Assembly (NCBI GenBank): GCA_964058845.1
Contig: CAXKVR010000781.1
Location: forward strand, 1-37,403
Source: Carex sylvatica
Lineage: Eukaryota > Streptophyta > Magnoliopsida > Poales > Cyperaceae
Direction: 5' to 3'
Length of the DNA stretch: 37,403 nt
Positions 22,750 to 33,684 of the stretch are shown here, in pieces. Numbering within the stretch: position 1 is the stretch's first letter; each line of letters begins with the position of its first letter. Under the pieces are notes generated by a model that worked only from the letters and a program-made list of their open reading frames with translations, did not search any database and was not told the DNA's origin. The position numbers and the translations under genes were made by a program.

Positions 22750-25700
22750 CACTAGTACAAAAAACCCCTTCGTCGACCCTTAACCATTGATTGTTTTAAG
22801 CAAAGCATCAGTGTTGCTCATACTATACTGACCCTTTTATTAAATAACAATAAGTGTTGTTGTTCAACACTGACGCTTTAAAAACAATCAGTGTTGGTTA
22901 TCAACACTGACGGTTTTTGATAAAATAGTCAGTGTTGATAACCAATACTGACTGTTTGTTCATTCGTCAGTTAAATTTTTTTTCCTTAATTGTTTTTTTT
23001 TTGAAATATCATAATTAAAAATATATTATTTTGGTTTGAACATTTCGTTGAAGACATGTAATACATCAATTTATTTAATAATATCAAGTTAAAACTTAAA
23101 ATCTTTCATGTTTTTACAAATACGAATTTAATAATCACAAGAAAATGCAAGAAGACAGAGAATCCTAAAGAAAATCACAAGTTATATGAAATGTGATTTC
23201 AATCTGGATTTTGCGTATGTTGACAAATTTTATAAGGGAATCCAATTAAGTAATTTGTGGATGTTGTACAATATAATTAAGTCTTCCAAAATTTATAATA
23301 TATTTTTAAACATTGATTAGTTATTAAGGAAGTACGTACATAAATAAATAATATGATAATTTAATTTTTGTTAAACAAAATAAAAATAAAAATATGTTAA
23401 TTAGAAACTTAGAATTTTGTAAATTTAAATTGTAGATAGATTTCATGTTAGTCTTGAGAGGAAAGTGAAATTAATTTCACTTGTATATTTAAAAATAAAT
23501 TGTTAGGCATGTATAACTATTTGAGAATAAAAATTTATTCATTGTATATATTTTGTATGATATTTAAGAATTAATTTTAATTGTTTAAATTTCAATTATG
23601 TTTATTTTTCATATTTTTGTTTGTTTCATTTTCCATTCTAATTTTTATTTTTTTCCTTAATTTTTTTTTTCAAATATAATAATTAAAAATATACTATTTT
23701 GGTTTGAACATTACATTGAACACATGTAATATATTAATTTATTTAATGAAATCAAGTTAACACTTCAAATATTTCAATGTTTTAGAAATATGAATTTAAT
23801 AATTACAAGAAAATACAAGAAGATTGAGAATCCTAAAGAAAATCACAAGTTATATGAAATGTGATTTCAATCGGGATTTTGCGTCTGTTGACAAATTTTA
23901 TAAGGGAATCCAATTAAGTAATTTGTGGATATTTTACAATACAATTAAGTCTTCTAAAATTTATAATATATTTTTAAAATTTGATTAGTTGTTAAGGAAG
24001 TACGTACATAAATAAATAATATGATAATTTAATTTATGTTAAACAAAATAAAAATAAAAATATGTTAATTAAAAACTTAGAATTTTGTAAATTTAAATTG
24101 TAGATAGATTTCATGTTAGTCTTGAGAGGAAAGTGAAATTAATTTCACTTGTATATTTAAAAATAAATTGTTAGGCATGTATAAATATTTGAGAATAAAA
24201 ATTTATGCATTGTGTATATTTTGTATGATATTTAATAATTAAGTTTAATTGTTTAAATTTCAATTATGTTTATTTTTCATATTTTTGTTTGTTTTATTTT
24301 TCATTCTAATTTTCATTTTTTTTCCTTAATTGTTTTTTTCAAATATAATAATTAAAAATATACTATTTTGGTTTGAACATTACATTGAACACATGTAATA
24401 TATTAATTTATTTAATGAAATCAAGTTAACACTTCAAATATTTCAAGGTTTTAGAAATATGAATTTAATAATTACAAGAGAATACAAGAAGATTGAGAAT
24501 CCTAAAGAAAATCACAAGTTATATGAAATGTGATTTCAATCGGGATTTTGCGTCTGTTGACAAATTTTATAAGGGAATCCAATTAAGTAATTTGTGGATA
24601 TTTTACAATACAATTAAGTCTTCTAAAATTTATAATATATTTTTAAACTTTGATTAGTTGTGAAGGAAGTACGTACATAAATAAATAATATGATAATTTA
24701 ATTTATGTTAAACAAAATAAAAATAAAAATATGTTAATTAAAAACTTAGAATTTTGTAAATTTAAATTGTAGATAGATTTCATGTTAGTCTTGAGAGGAA
24801 AGTGAAATTAATTTCACTTGTATATTTAAAAATAAATTGTTAGGCATGTATAAATATTTGAGAATAAAAATTTATGCATTGTGTATATTTTGTATGATAT
24901 TTAATAATTCAGTTTAATTGTTTAAATTTCAATTATGTTTATTTTTCATATTTTTGTTTGTTTCATTTTTCATTCTAATTTTCATTTTTTTTCCTTAATT
25001 GTTTTTTTTAAATATAATAATTAAAAATATACTATTTTGGTTTGAACATTTCATTGAACACATGACATTAATTTATTTAATAAAATCAAGTTAACACTTC
25101 AAATATTTCAAGTTTTTAGAAATACGAATTTAATAATTACAAAAAAATGCAAGAAGACTGAGAATCCTAGAGAAAAGAAAATCACAGGTTATATGAAATG
25201 TGATTTCAACCGGGATTTTGCGTCCGTTGACAAATTTTAGAAGGGAATCTAATTAAGTAATTTGTGAATATTTTACAATACAATTAAGTCTTTTAAAATT
25301 TATAATATATTTTTAAACTTTGATTAGTTGTTAAGAAAGTATGTACATAAATAAATAATAGGATAATATAATTTATGTTGAAGAAAATAAAAATAAAAAT
25401 ATGTTGATTAGAAACTTATAATTTTGTAAAAATACAAAAGTATATTTATTTCTGAAATTTCTCTCCACCAATTAAAATATTAATTATATATGATGAAATC
25501 TATGCTATATATAGATATATTTTTGATGAAAAGTTGAGGTTTATATTAATTAAACCTGGAGAGGGCCTTCCAAAGCCTAGCTTGTGTTGCATTGGCACGT
25601 TTACTTAGTAATTTCGTGCTATAATTAATTATAACATGCAATATTATAACTTGTCATGTAATATTTTATTAACATCCAACAACAACACATTTTTAATCAG

Positions 25701-25910
25701 AAACTCGAGGGTTCAATTTTATAACTTAATTTTTAGCTAAATTAATTTATAACTTGTCGTGTAATAATTTAATTTTTATATTACTAAATTTATAAGTTAG
25801 TATAATAAATTACTGGAGGATTATAAACACTGATTGTTTTTTTGAAAAACAGTCGGTGTTGCTTATCAGCACTAACGGTTTTTAAAAAAATAGTCGGTGT
25901 TAGTTTTATA
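22750..25910. mobile_element. CACTA-type element, left part, interrupted by the MULE
   Basis: CACTAGTACAAAAAACCCC is the classical start of plant CACTA (En/Spm) elements. It is followed, as usual for that class, by short repeated subterminal hairpins: CAGTGTTGGTTATCAACACTG near 22880 and AGTCAGTGTTGATAACCAAT near 22925. The same motif returns at 25828-25902 (CAGTCGGTGTTGCTTATCAG, TAGTCGGTGTTAG). Between them lies the 670-bp array. The sequence is broken by the MULE at 25910/25911 and resumes after 36180 (TACCAACTGACTAC completes the hairpin word). No CACTA transposase is present. No certain right terminus or 3-bp target duplication was found. Confidence 0.6.
22980..25435. repeat. Tandem array, about 3.7 units of 670 bp
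   Basis: Units begin with TTTCCTTAAT near 22980, 23651, 24321 and 24991, spacings of 671, 670 and 670 bp. Shared landmarks in each unit are TTTTGGTTTGAACATT, GGGATTTTGCGT (or TCTGGATTTTGCGT), AAGGAAGTACGTACATAAAT and GTCTTGAGAGGAAAGTGAAA. The fourth unit stops after about 450 bp. Units 2 and 3 are the most alike, units 1 and 4 more diverged. AT-rich, no coding capacity; this could be satellite-like growth inside the CACTA element. Confidence 0.88.
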
Positions 25911-26050
25911 TCGACATTTTTAAAAATACCCAAAGAAAAAAATAAATTATTAAGAATAACAGAGTTGGAGCTAGAATTTTAAAAATGCCCTAACCGCCCT
26001 ATTTTTCGGCAGTCTGGAATTAAAATTCCTGACCGCCCCATTTATCGGCG
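25911..26050 (+). repeat. Left terminal inverted repeat of the MULE
   Basis: Begins TCGACATTTTTAAAAATAC and ends CCCCATTTATCGGCG. Contains two small internal palindromes (ACCGCCCTATTTTTCGGC and GACCGCCCCATTTATCGGC). Pairs over its whole length with 36041-36180. Confidence 0.88.
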
Positions 26051-26082
26051 GTTAGGAATTTTTTTTTCTCTCATTTTTTCCT

Positions 26083-26217
26083 TATAAAAAGGATGCATCA
26101 GGCAGCAGAGGAAAGAGAGAAAGAGAGGAGGAGAAAGAGAAAGAGAAAGAGAGAAGGAGAAGGAAAAGGAGAAGAGAGAAGGAGAAGGAGAAGGAGAAGG
26201 AGAAGGAGCTGCTACAG
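26083..26217 (+). promoter_or_regulatory. TATA box and purine-rich leader exon of the transposase gene
   Basis: TATAAAAA at 26083-26090 lies 33 bp inside the left terminal repeat. A (GA/GGAGAA)n leader runs from about 26105 to 26217 and ends in CTACAG followed by a donor-like GTACGT at 26218. The candidate acceptor is TTAATGTAG at 26666-26674, just before the ATG at 26685. The promoter would thus sit at the terminal repeat edge, as in the known maize MuDR. The splice pair is inferred. Confidence 0.5.
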
Positions 26218-26294
26218 GTACGTACTGTTCATTGTTTAAATATTTTTTTTTCTGTTCACGTACGGCTCATGTATGTATGCACCGTTCACATATG

Positions 26295-26599
26295 TATTTA
26301 CTGTTCACGTACTGCTCATGTACGTATGTATTTACTGTTCATGTACTGCTCATGTACGTATTTACTGTTCACGTACTGCTCATGTACGTATTTACTGTTC
26401 ATGTAATGTTGTAGTACGTATTCACTATTCACGTACTGCTCATGTATGTATTTACTATTCACGCACTGTTGTAGTACGTATTTACTGTTCACGTACTATT
26501 CAATTACGTATTTACTGTTCACATAATATTCATTTATGTATGTACTGTTGACCCAATTGGTAAGTACGTATTTACTGTTCACATACCATTAATTTAGGA
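26295..26599. repeat. 30-bp tandem repeat in the transposase leader intron
   Basis: About ten units of TATTTACTGTTCACGTACTG followed by CTCATGTACG, with starts at 26295, 26329, 26359, 26389 and so on every 30 bp. They decay towards the 3' side. Because 30 is divisible by three, the frames stay open and produce repetitive apparent ORFs (repeating TVHVLLMYVF), which I treat as artefacts. Confidence 0.85.
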
Positions 26600-26684
26600 C
26601 TATTTAATACTGATGGCAACTGTATACAATTGGAACTAGTAAACTGACAAAATATTTACCATTCATTAATGTAGTTTATTGGCC

Positions 26685-29600
26685 ATGTCTGTTGGAATTT
26701 TCGTACATTTTGGAGGAAAGTTCATAACTGACCAGTATGGGATACGTTACCCCAAACCTCCAGTAAATACACATTGGGTTGATGAAAATTTCTCATTTGA
26801 GGAGTTGCAAACGCTTATTTACGATTTGAGCGGCTATAATAGGAACCGTTATGAATTAGAAAATAATGGCCCGAGTGCTCCAAGGAGGAAGGTATGTCAG
26901 AATTGCACTGGGAGATGACGTGGCATTGAGAGGCCTGATCAACAGGACTGTGAGGTCCGGTGATAGTGGCTTTGAAGTTTTTGCATGCAGGATTCACAGA
27001 GGGTCAGGGTCTGAAAGTTCAGGCCAAAATTATATTGCAGAAAATTATCAACAAAATTCAGAACCACACACTCCTATATTCGTACCCGAACCAACACTAG
27101 AACCAGAAATATATAGTAATTCACCTCAATCTCCACATTTTATCCCACCCGGACTACAATCTCCACCTTTTATCCCACCTATATCCGTGTCGGGAGGTCC
27201 TTCATTCTTACCTGGGCCTGAACCAAATCCTTACCCGAAATCGCCACCAGTACAGGAGGATCCAAACGAGTCAGAATTTGAATTTATGAACGAGGTACCG
27301 GAGGAGAATCTACAAACTGGAGATGAATTGGGAGAAGAACACTGGGACGATAATGATGAGGAAGATGATCTCGATGAAGGAGAATACACACAGCCCTCTG
27401 TGAGGCATAATAGAAATATGCCATTAAGTGGCCGTTCTGAGACTCACCCATTCGTAAACTTCAATGACACATCTGCTTTTCGAGAAGCAGATATTTCTTA
27501 CTACGGTCATCGGGTTGAATACAAGAGTGAGCTCGCAAAAGGCCAGTACTTCGAAAATAAAAAGCAGCTGACGAAAAAGATCAGAGAGCACCATGTTGAC
27601 AAAAATCAGGAGATATATACTCACAGAAGTGACAAATCCCGGGTGGAAATTAGATGCAACACTCAGAATTGTCGTTTTATCCTGAAGTCAAGAGCAACAA
27701 ATTATGGAGATACATGGATAATAACTGAGCAAGACACGCCTCACACATGCATGTCAGAGTTCACCAGGACTGACCATGCACAACTCACGGCATCAATCAT
27801 CGCAGATATCATCAAGGATAGCATTAAGGAAGACCCCTGTATGAGCATCCGGAGTATGGAAAACTGCGTGAGGGTTAGATTTCGAACTATAACTCCGAAG
27901 TACAACCGACTTTGGAGAGGTCGTGAGATTGCAGTAGCCCAGCAATTCGGGAGTTAGGAGATATCGTACAATTTTATGAAACTATTGCTTATTGGGATAT
28001 GTGATAAGAATTCTGGCTCGAGGCACCAATTTCTGACTAGTCCGAGCATCGATAAAAATACAGGACTGGTCAAGCAAGGTGTGCAGCAATTCAGGACCGT
28101 CGCATGGGCTTATGGACCATGAATCACCGCAGTTGATTACTTGAGACCGGTGATCAGTATAGATGCAACCTTCCTCTTTGGACGGTATGAGGGACGGCTT
28201 TTGATGGCCTGTGGCTATGATGCCGAGAACCAATTGCTGCCTCTAGTATTTGTAATTGTACATAAGGGGAATGAAGAGAATTGGAGTTTTTTTTCTTACA
28301 GTGGTTTAGAATTCATGTGCTTGGTGTTAATAGATTCGTATGCGTTATATCAGACCAACACAAGGCGATCAAAGCTGCTTTGAAACCCGAATACGGATGG
28401 GATGGGAATAATTTTGTGCACAGGTATTGTATCCAGCATGTTGCTGATAACCTGGTGCAGGCGTGCGGGAAGGACAAATGGTACGAAACCAGGTTCAAAC
28501 AAGGAGCCAGGAAGAAGAAGCCAAGAAGGCTGAAAGAGATGTTCGAAGATTTTGCCATGGTATGTCTAATATTGTCTAAGTTATATCATTTTTGTTTCCT
28601 TAACATACATATTTCATCTAATTTTACTTTGTTCTATTGCAGCAAAATTTGAAGTGTAATGCTTTTTTAAAGAGAGTGGGCAACGTACGTCCTAATGATG
28701 TCATGGAGCCGTCAAATTATGAGAAAATCTTCCAGACCTGTGATGGAGGATATCGATTTGGTATCATGACAACAAATGGCTCTAAGTCCCTGAACGCTGT
28801 CTTTAAGGAGGCCCGAATGTTTCCCGTGGCTGCATTTATCGAGGAGACATTCTACAAGTGCAATAGGTGGTTTGTTCAGCGGCGGCAGGCAGCGATGGAG
28901 CACAGCACTGCTTCTAATCCTTTTTCCAAACGGGTACAAGATAAGCTTGCCAAACGGTGGGAGAAAGCTGTGAGTATGGATGTCATCTCATACTCACACG
29001 GCGAAGGTAAGTACGAAGTCATGGGCCCAGAGGAATATGTCCCAGTAGTCCAAACGCAGGATGGAACTATGTCCATTATTCATAGAAAGTTCAAGTATAT
29101 CGCGACATTCGAACCTGATAGAGCAGTGGAATGTACATGCAGAGGTATCCAACTAACTGGAATTCCGTGCGCTCATGTGTTAGCGGTTTGTCGCCATAAT
29201 AGCTAGTCCCCCGATCAATTTGTTGCCCGCTGGTACAGAATGGAGTACCTTCTGAGTACTTGGAATACCCTGTTTGTTCCTTACGGTAATCCTGAAGAAT
29301 GGCCTACGACCACTACCCTAAAATACGAGACGAACAAAGATTGGATACGACATGGTAGGAGAAAACACATCCGTCAACCAATGACCATGGATGAAATGCA
29401 AGGTAGGCAAATATGGCACCGTCCTCGCCGTTCCACTACCGACAAGCAGATGCAAGATATGTAATATTGAACAATGATTATATTTTATTACATTTTCAAT
29501 AACTTACTATGTAATTTATTGGGTCTGCAGATTCTCGTAACGCAGCAAATGCAGCTGAAAACGATCGAGTTATGGCAGAGGCAAGTGGATCGCAAGGGTC

Positions 29601-29991
29601 GAGGCGCAGCATAGCCAGAAGTTGTACCTTCCGTGAAAACGCAACTATGATGTTTAGGGAGGCAATGGGAGAAGTACTGACATGAGAAGAGGTGGTTGGG
29701 ATGCAAGGGCGTTCAGGTACTACCCAGCGTAGAAGGAGCACATCTCAAGATGGAAGGAGGAGCACATGTCATGCAGGACCATCTGGTACAGCACACGAGG
29801 AAGGAGAAGCTTTGCAACCATCTAGGAGGAGCACATCTCAATTAGGAGGGAGGAGCACATATGGTGTAGGGCCATCTGGTACAGCAAACCAGCAAGAAGA
29901 AGCAGTGCAACCAGCTAGAAGAAGCACATCATCATGGGGATCTCGTGTGCTCAGGGGATTGAATTTTAGGATGAGTCGTACAACTAAGTAA
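26685..29991 (+). pseudogene. mudrA-type MULE transposase, broken
   Basis: The N-terminal MULE domain starts at ATG 26685 (MSVGIFVHFGGKFITDQYG). It is followed by a Pro/acidic linker, a MuDR-type zinc DNA-binding region about 27490-27750 (RVEIRCNTQNCRF ... PHTC), and the DDE transposase core with VISIDATF (Asp codon 28162-28164) and VISDQHKAI (Asp codon 28353-28355). The SWIM finger has Cys codons 29132 and 29138, Cys 29168 and His 29174. A Ser/Arg-rich repetitive tail follows. One intron is clear (28560-28642). A second is either 29403-29530, which keeps phase, or a shorter one. Lesions: a 1-nt frame slip near 26885, in-frame TAG at 27955, TGA at 28120, a frame slip in the T8 run near 28287-28294, TAG at 29204 and TGA at 29683. 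All catalytic landmarks remain, but no full protein can be made. Confidence 0.85.
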
Positions 29992-30125
29992 TTGCGATCT
30001 ACGGTATTGTACTTAATGTTGTAGTATCTTAATGTTGAATATTATTAGTATTTCATTATGTTGCATGTAAAAAAAAATACTTACTATCTGTATTTCATTA
30101 TGTTGCAGAATACCAGTATTTTAGC

Positions 30126-30542
30126 ATGGCACCTAAAGCTGGAAAAAATAGAGGAATGATTGAAATCGAACGCGAAGAAAAAAGAAGTCTTATTAATAAT
30201 TTTTGGACGGCTAGGGCCCACGCGTATCGAAATTTGGAAAGAATGGGTTTACCCAAAGATGAAGAATTTCTGAGCACTCTTGATCCAAGCATGAGAAGTC
30301 GCCTGATGGATGTCTGGGTAGACAGGGTCCCTCCACCTGGATGGGGACAGTGCCTCTTATGTCATGTGAAGGGAGATATGATCGATATATTTTTTTGTGT
30401 TAAATGTGGCACAGCTATTCACCCCAATTGTATGGATGCAGATCCTGTAAATGACGCTCGTCTCACTAGGTGGGAGTGTCCTGCGTCCGTCCGCCGGGCT
30501 GAGGAAAGGAAGGGAGCAAGTTTCTCAGCTCGTAAGCCTTAA
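30126..30542 (+). CDS. Small PHD-like zinc-finger protein carried by the MULE
   Basis: Reading frame of 138 residues, 134 bp after the transposase stop and just after an acceptor-like TTATGTTGCAG, so it may be spliced to an upstream leader. A basic N-terminus and a charged helical segment (residues 10-60) precede a finger with Cys76-x2-Cys79, Cys91-x2-Cys94, His99, Cys102 and Trp116-x-Cys118. The eighth PHD ligand, expected near 121, is Ser, so the finger is degenerate or non-canonical. I know of no fixed function. It could be an accessory transposon protein occupying the place that mudrB has in MuDR, or a captured host fragment. Possible splicing to 30722-30949 through a donor at 30532 does not keep frame with the acceptor I can see. 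Confidence 0.6.
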   Translation: MAPKAGKNRGMIEIEREEKRSLINNFWTARAHAYRNLERMGLPKDEEFLSTLDPSMRSRLMDVWVDRVPPPGWGQCLLCHVKGDMIDIFFCVKCGTAIHPNCMDADPVNDARLTRWECPASVRRAEERKGASFSARKP

Positions 30543-30721
30543 TATAGTTTGTATCGTTGTATTGTATTGTTTGATTACATGTTGTATTATTTTATGTGAA
30601 TGTGTTGTATTAGTTTATGTTATGATTTATTCATATTTTAGTATTTCATGTTATGACTTATTAGCGTTCTAGTATGTAAATTTTTTTATTGTATTATTTT
30701 ATGTTTGTTTTGTTGTTGAAC

Positions 30722-30949
30722 ATGATGAACGATAGCAACCGAGGTATCGAGCAAGGAGAATGTCACTGTAAATTTTGTTTTCTTAGAAAAAGATTTGGTC
30801 CGCAACCTATTGTTCATCCTCCCCTTTCAGACGATGACTTTGTTGAAAATTCATACGGATCTGGTAAGACGAGCACATCATCGGGAGTGACTAATCTGAA
30901 GCCAGCTGATAAGAAGTCAGCTGCTAAGAAATCGGCTTCTAAGAAATAG
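30722..30949 (+). CDS. Lysine-tailed small frame, possible 3' exon of the zinc-finger gene
   Basis: 75 residues starting MMNDSNRGIEQG, with a CHCKFC cluster near the start, an acidic middle (LSDDDFVENSYGSG) and the tail ADKKSAAKKSASKK, which looks like a nuclear-localisation or DNA-contacting tail. An AG at 30734-30735 could make it a downstream exon of the 30126 gene. Not recognised as a family; coding status is uncertain. Confidence 0.4.
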   Translation: MMNDSNRGIEQGECHCKFCFLRKRFGPQPIVHPPLSDDDFVENSYGSGKTSTSSGVTNLKPADKKSAAKKSASKK

Positions 30950-30991
30950 AATTTTAAATGCATTTGTTTAAAATTTACATTGTAAGATGAT

Positions 30992-31345
30992 TTATTCTGA
31001 TCCCAACTTTGCACACTCGTTTTCGGAGAAAATTATCTCCAAAAATCCTGAAAATTCAGCGACATGCATTCTTGATATTTTCGAACAGGACTGTAAAGTT
31101 TCATACCAAATCTCCGAACGGATCGTGAGATATAAACGCTCAAAAATAGCCCGAACTGATGACGTTTTTATTCCGATCCCAAATTTGCACACTCGTTTTC
31201 GGAGAAAATTATCTCCAAAAATCCTAAAAATTGAGCGACATGCATTCTTGATATTTTCGAATAGGACTGTAAAGTTTCATACCAAATCTCCGAATAGATC
31301 GTGAGATATAAGCGCTCAAAAATAGCCCGAACAGATAATGTTTTT
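30992..31345. repeat. 176-bp direct repeat, two copies, between the convergent genes
   Basis: TTATTCTGATCCCAACTTTG at 30992 recurs as TTATTCCGATCCCAAATTTG at 31168. The copies run in parallel through CACTCGTTTTCGGAGAAAAT, CATTCTTGATATTTTCGAA, AAAGTTTCATACCAAATCTC and AAAAATAGCCCGAAC. The repeat fills the gap between the plus-strand genes and the 3' end of the PMD gene; a role in transcript termination is possible but unproven. Confidence 0.88.
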
Positions 31346-31626
31346 TTTTTTAGTGTTCTTTTGTTTTTGGTTTAGTGTTTCTTTTAGTATTTTTTTGTTC
31401 TTAATTATGTAGTGTTTCTTTTAGTATTTTTTCTGTTGTATAAATACTACCATAAAACATAGCTAAACTCAAAACATAAATCATAATAAGCTACCAGCGT
31501 ACATAATACATAATAAAACATAAAACACTACAAAGAAAACTATAAAAAAACTCTCTATCAACGATACTGCGAATCGGAATATCGGTCAGCTGGTCTGCCT
31601 CTGTTCTCTCTGGTGAAAACTCGATG
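31346..31626. other. 3' flank of the PMD gene
   Basis: AT-rich stretch downstream of the PMD stop on the minus strand. It contains repeated TTTCTTTTAGTATTTTT words and several plus-strand CATAATA/ATAAAAC runs. Probably the 3' UTR of the minus-strand gene; no protein seen. Confidence 0.4.
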
Positions 31627-33637
31627 CTAGTTATTCCACTGTACTTCTCCTTCCTGCGCCACACGAGCTGGTGTGATCTCGACCTCGGGCTCAGCCTCTC
31701 TGCTCATCGTGAGTGCTGTACCCCATGGATCATCGGCGGTGTGTGTAGCTGGCAGGGGGGTATGAAACAATGATAAGTCAGGCTGAGTCCCACTACCAGA
31801 GGCCTCCCAATCATGAGCCCTCGCTAGATACGGCTGATGCGGTGCCGGAGAAGCGACTGTATCCCACTGATCACCTGGAGCTAGATCTGCAAGGCTGAAC
31901 TCTAAGCTCTGAGACTCATGCATAGACTGAATCTCCGGAGATCCAGCCTGGTGCTCAGGCTGTGTCAGAATGTAGGCAGGACCCTGCAAGGATACAAATA
32001 ATTCAATAAATTTTAACTAACTAAATTTTAACTAACTTACTTTACTGAAAGAGAAAATTTTAACTAACTTGACATAAAATAAATAATACCGAACCTGGAG
32101 AAGACACGGACATCCATACTGGTCAAAATAGGCGTGCCAATTGGACATGCCCAGAACCCAACGGTGGTAGTCCCACTCTGGCTGGTCTGCAGGCTCTGGT
32201 GGCATATCAGCAGTCATAACAGGTGGCACGCCGGGCTCGTCCCTATGTACTCTGCGCCAATCGATGTCCTCTCCGGCGTCTCTGAGCATCGTGACTAGCT
32301 TGGCCTCGTGGTCGTGGCCCTCAATGCAAGGCGCAAAGTAGTTCAACATTGTGTGTCCAAAAGCCCTGAAGCCATGCTTTCCAAGATAAACGATTGAATA
32401 CGCTCCACCTTTAATCGCTAGTAGCAACTAAAAAAATTTAAAATAAGAAACATTAGGAAAAAAGGTTAAAAAGGTGGTAAAAATGAGTTGTTTTAGGTGC
32501 ATTACTTACATCGCGAGCACCTTTCCTGCCAGTGGGGGTATAACCATCATCTTCGAAGATCTTGGAGCGAAGATAATTGCCGTAATCTCCCTCAAGATAC
32601 ACGGATGCCATGCCGACCCGCAGGTACCAAGCCTGATATCTCAGTAGGGGAGACCCCTGGAGCTGCATCTCATAATCTCCCGACATCTGCCACAAGTTCC
32701 TCCTCATGCTCCCTGCTCTGTCGTAGTGCTCTAGGAAAGCCGTACTCTAATCTTTATCGGCGTGATTACCGTGGTACGTCCTGTAATTAATATGTTAGAT
32801 GCAATTTAGTGTTTACAACAACTAATATTAAATACAAAATGCAAGAAAAACAAAACTTGTACGTACCCGTGTAGCCTCATGATGATAGATCTCGGGATGT
32901 CTGGATCTGCAGGGATGAGTGGAGGAAGTCCAAACTGACGGAGCACCCGGTTTGGATAGTGATGCTCCACTATCCAGAAGCAAATCAGCGGACCCCTGTA
33001 GAGCCACATCTCCTCATCATCTGATACAATTTGTGGCAGCCTCCCCTCATCGTATGACTCAGCGTATGGAGTCCATCTCACCAGCGTGTCACCCAGACTC
33101 TGCAACTGACCACGGACCAACCTGATGCCTGCTGGCTTTCCGTGAGGCGCGTCCACGTAGCGGTGATCCCCGTACCATTTCTTGCCAAATGCCGGGTGAT
33201 ATGCATCATCGGGCTCTCCCGAATATAGCGACTCATTCTGCACGGGAACCGCCACTGGTATGCGCGACCATGGCCAATGCTGCAGTAGAAGTGTCGGCCC
33301 GTACATCTTCTTACTTTTAGGCTGCAATTTAAAGAATATTAGACGTTGGAACAAGTTAAAATTTTAAAATAAGACAACAATAACATACTGACCTTGCAAG
33401 CATGACACAAGTTGGAGTAAAGATGTGCTAGGACGGCCCCATCCCAGTTGTACCTTCTTGACGACTCAAGGTCTCGCAATAGCTCCAGATACATAATCGG
33501 AATGGCATCACCGCTCGAATCAGGGAACATGACAGAACCAAATAGGTTCATCACGAAAGCCCGTGTGTATCTGAAATATCGAAATTAGGGACCAACTCAT
33601 TTTTTGCAATGAGATAAAGTACAAAATAAATAAATAA

Positions 33638-33684
<47 letters not shown>

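Noticed and set aside
26232..26551. Overlapping frames with a repeating Val/Leu/Tyr-rich protein
   Set aside because: They are translations of the 30-bp tandem repeat. A period divisible by three keeps frames open, and the stretch lies in a probable leader intron.
26295..26599. Regular 30-bp units looking like a CRISPR-type array
   Set aside because: The units are contiguous with no spacers, the genome is plainly that of a plant, and the units decay gradually like a minisatellite.
26866..27957. Transposase starting at ATG 26866 as an intact gene
   Set aside because: The preceding frame (26685-26885) encodes the recognisable N-terminal MULE domain in another phase, and the core continues past the TAG at 27955 in the same frame. 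The start is a consequence of the frameshift.
28287..28294. Programmed frameshift at the T8 run in the transposase
   Set aside because: Four stops and another frame slip elsewhere in the same gene make ordinary decay, or a homopolymer read error, the simpler reading.
32497..33125. Plus-strand frames opposite the PMD exons
   Set aside because: They are antisense shadows of strongly coding minus-strand exons and have no recognisable domain.
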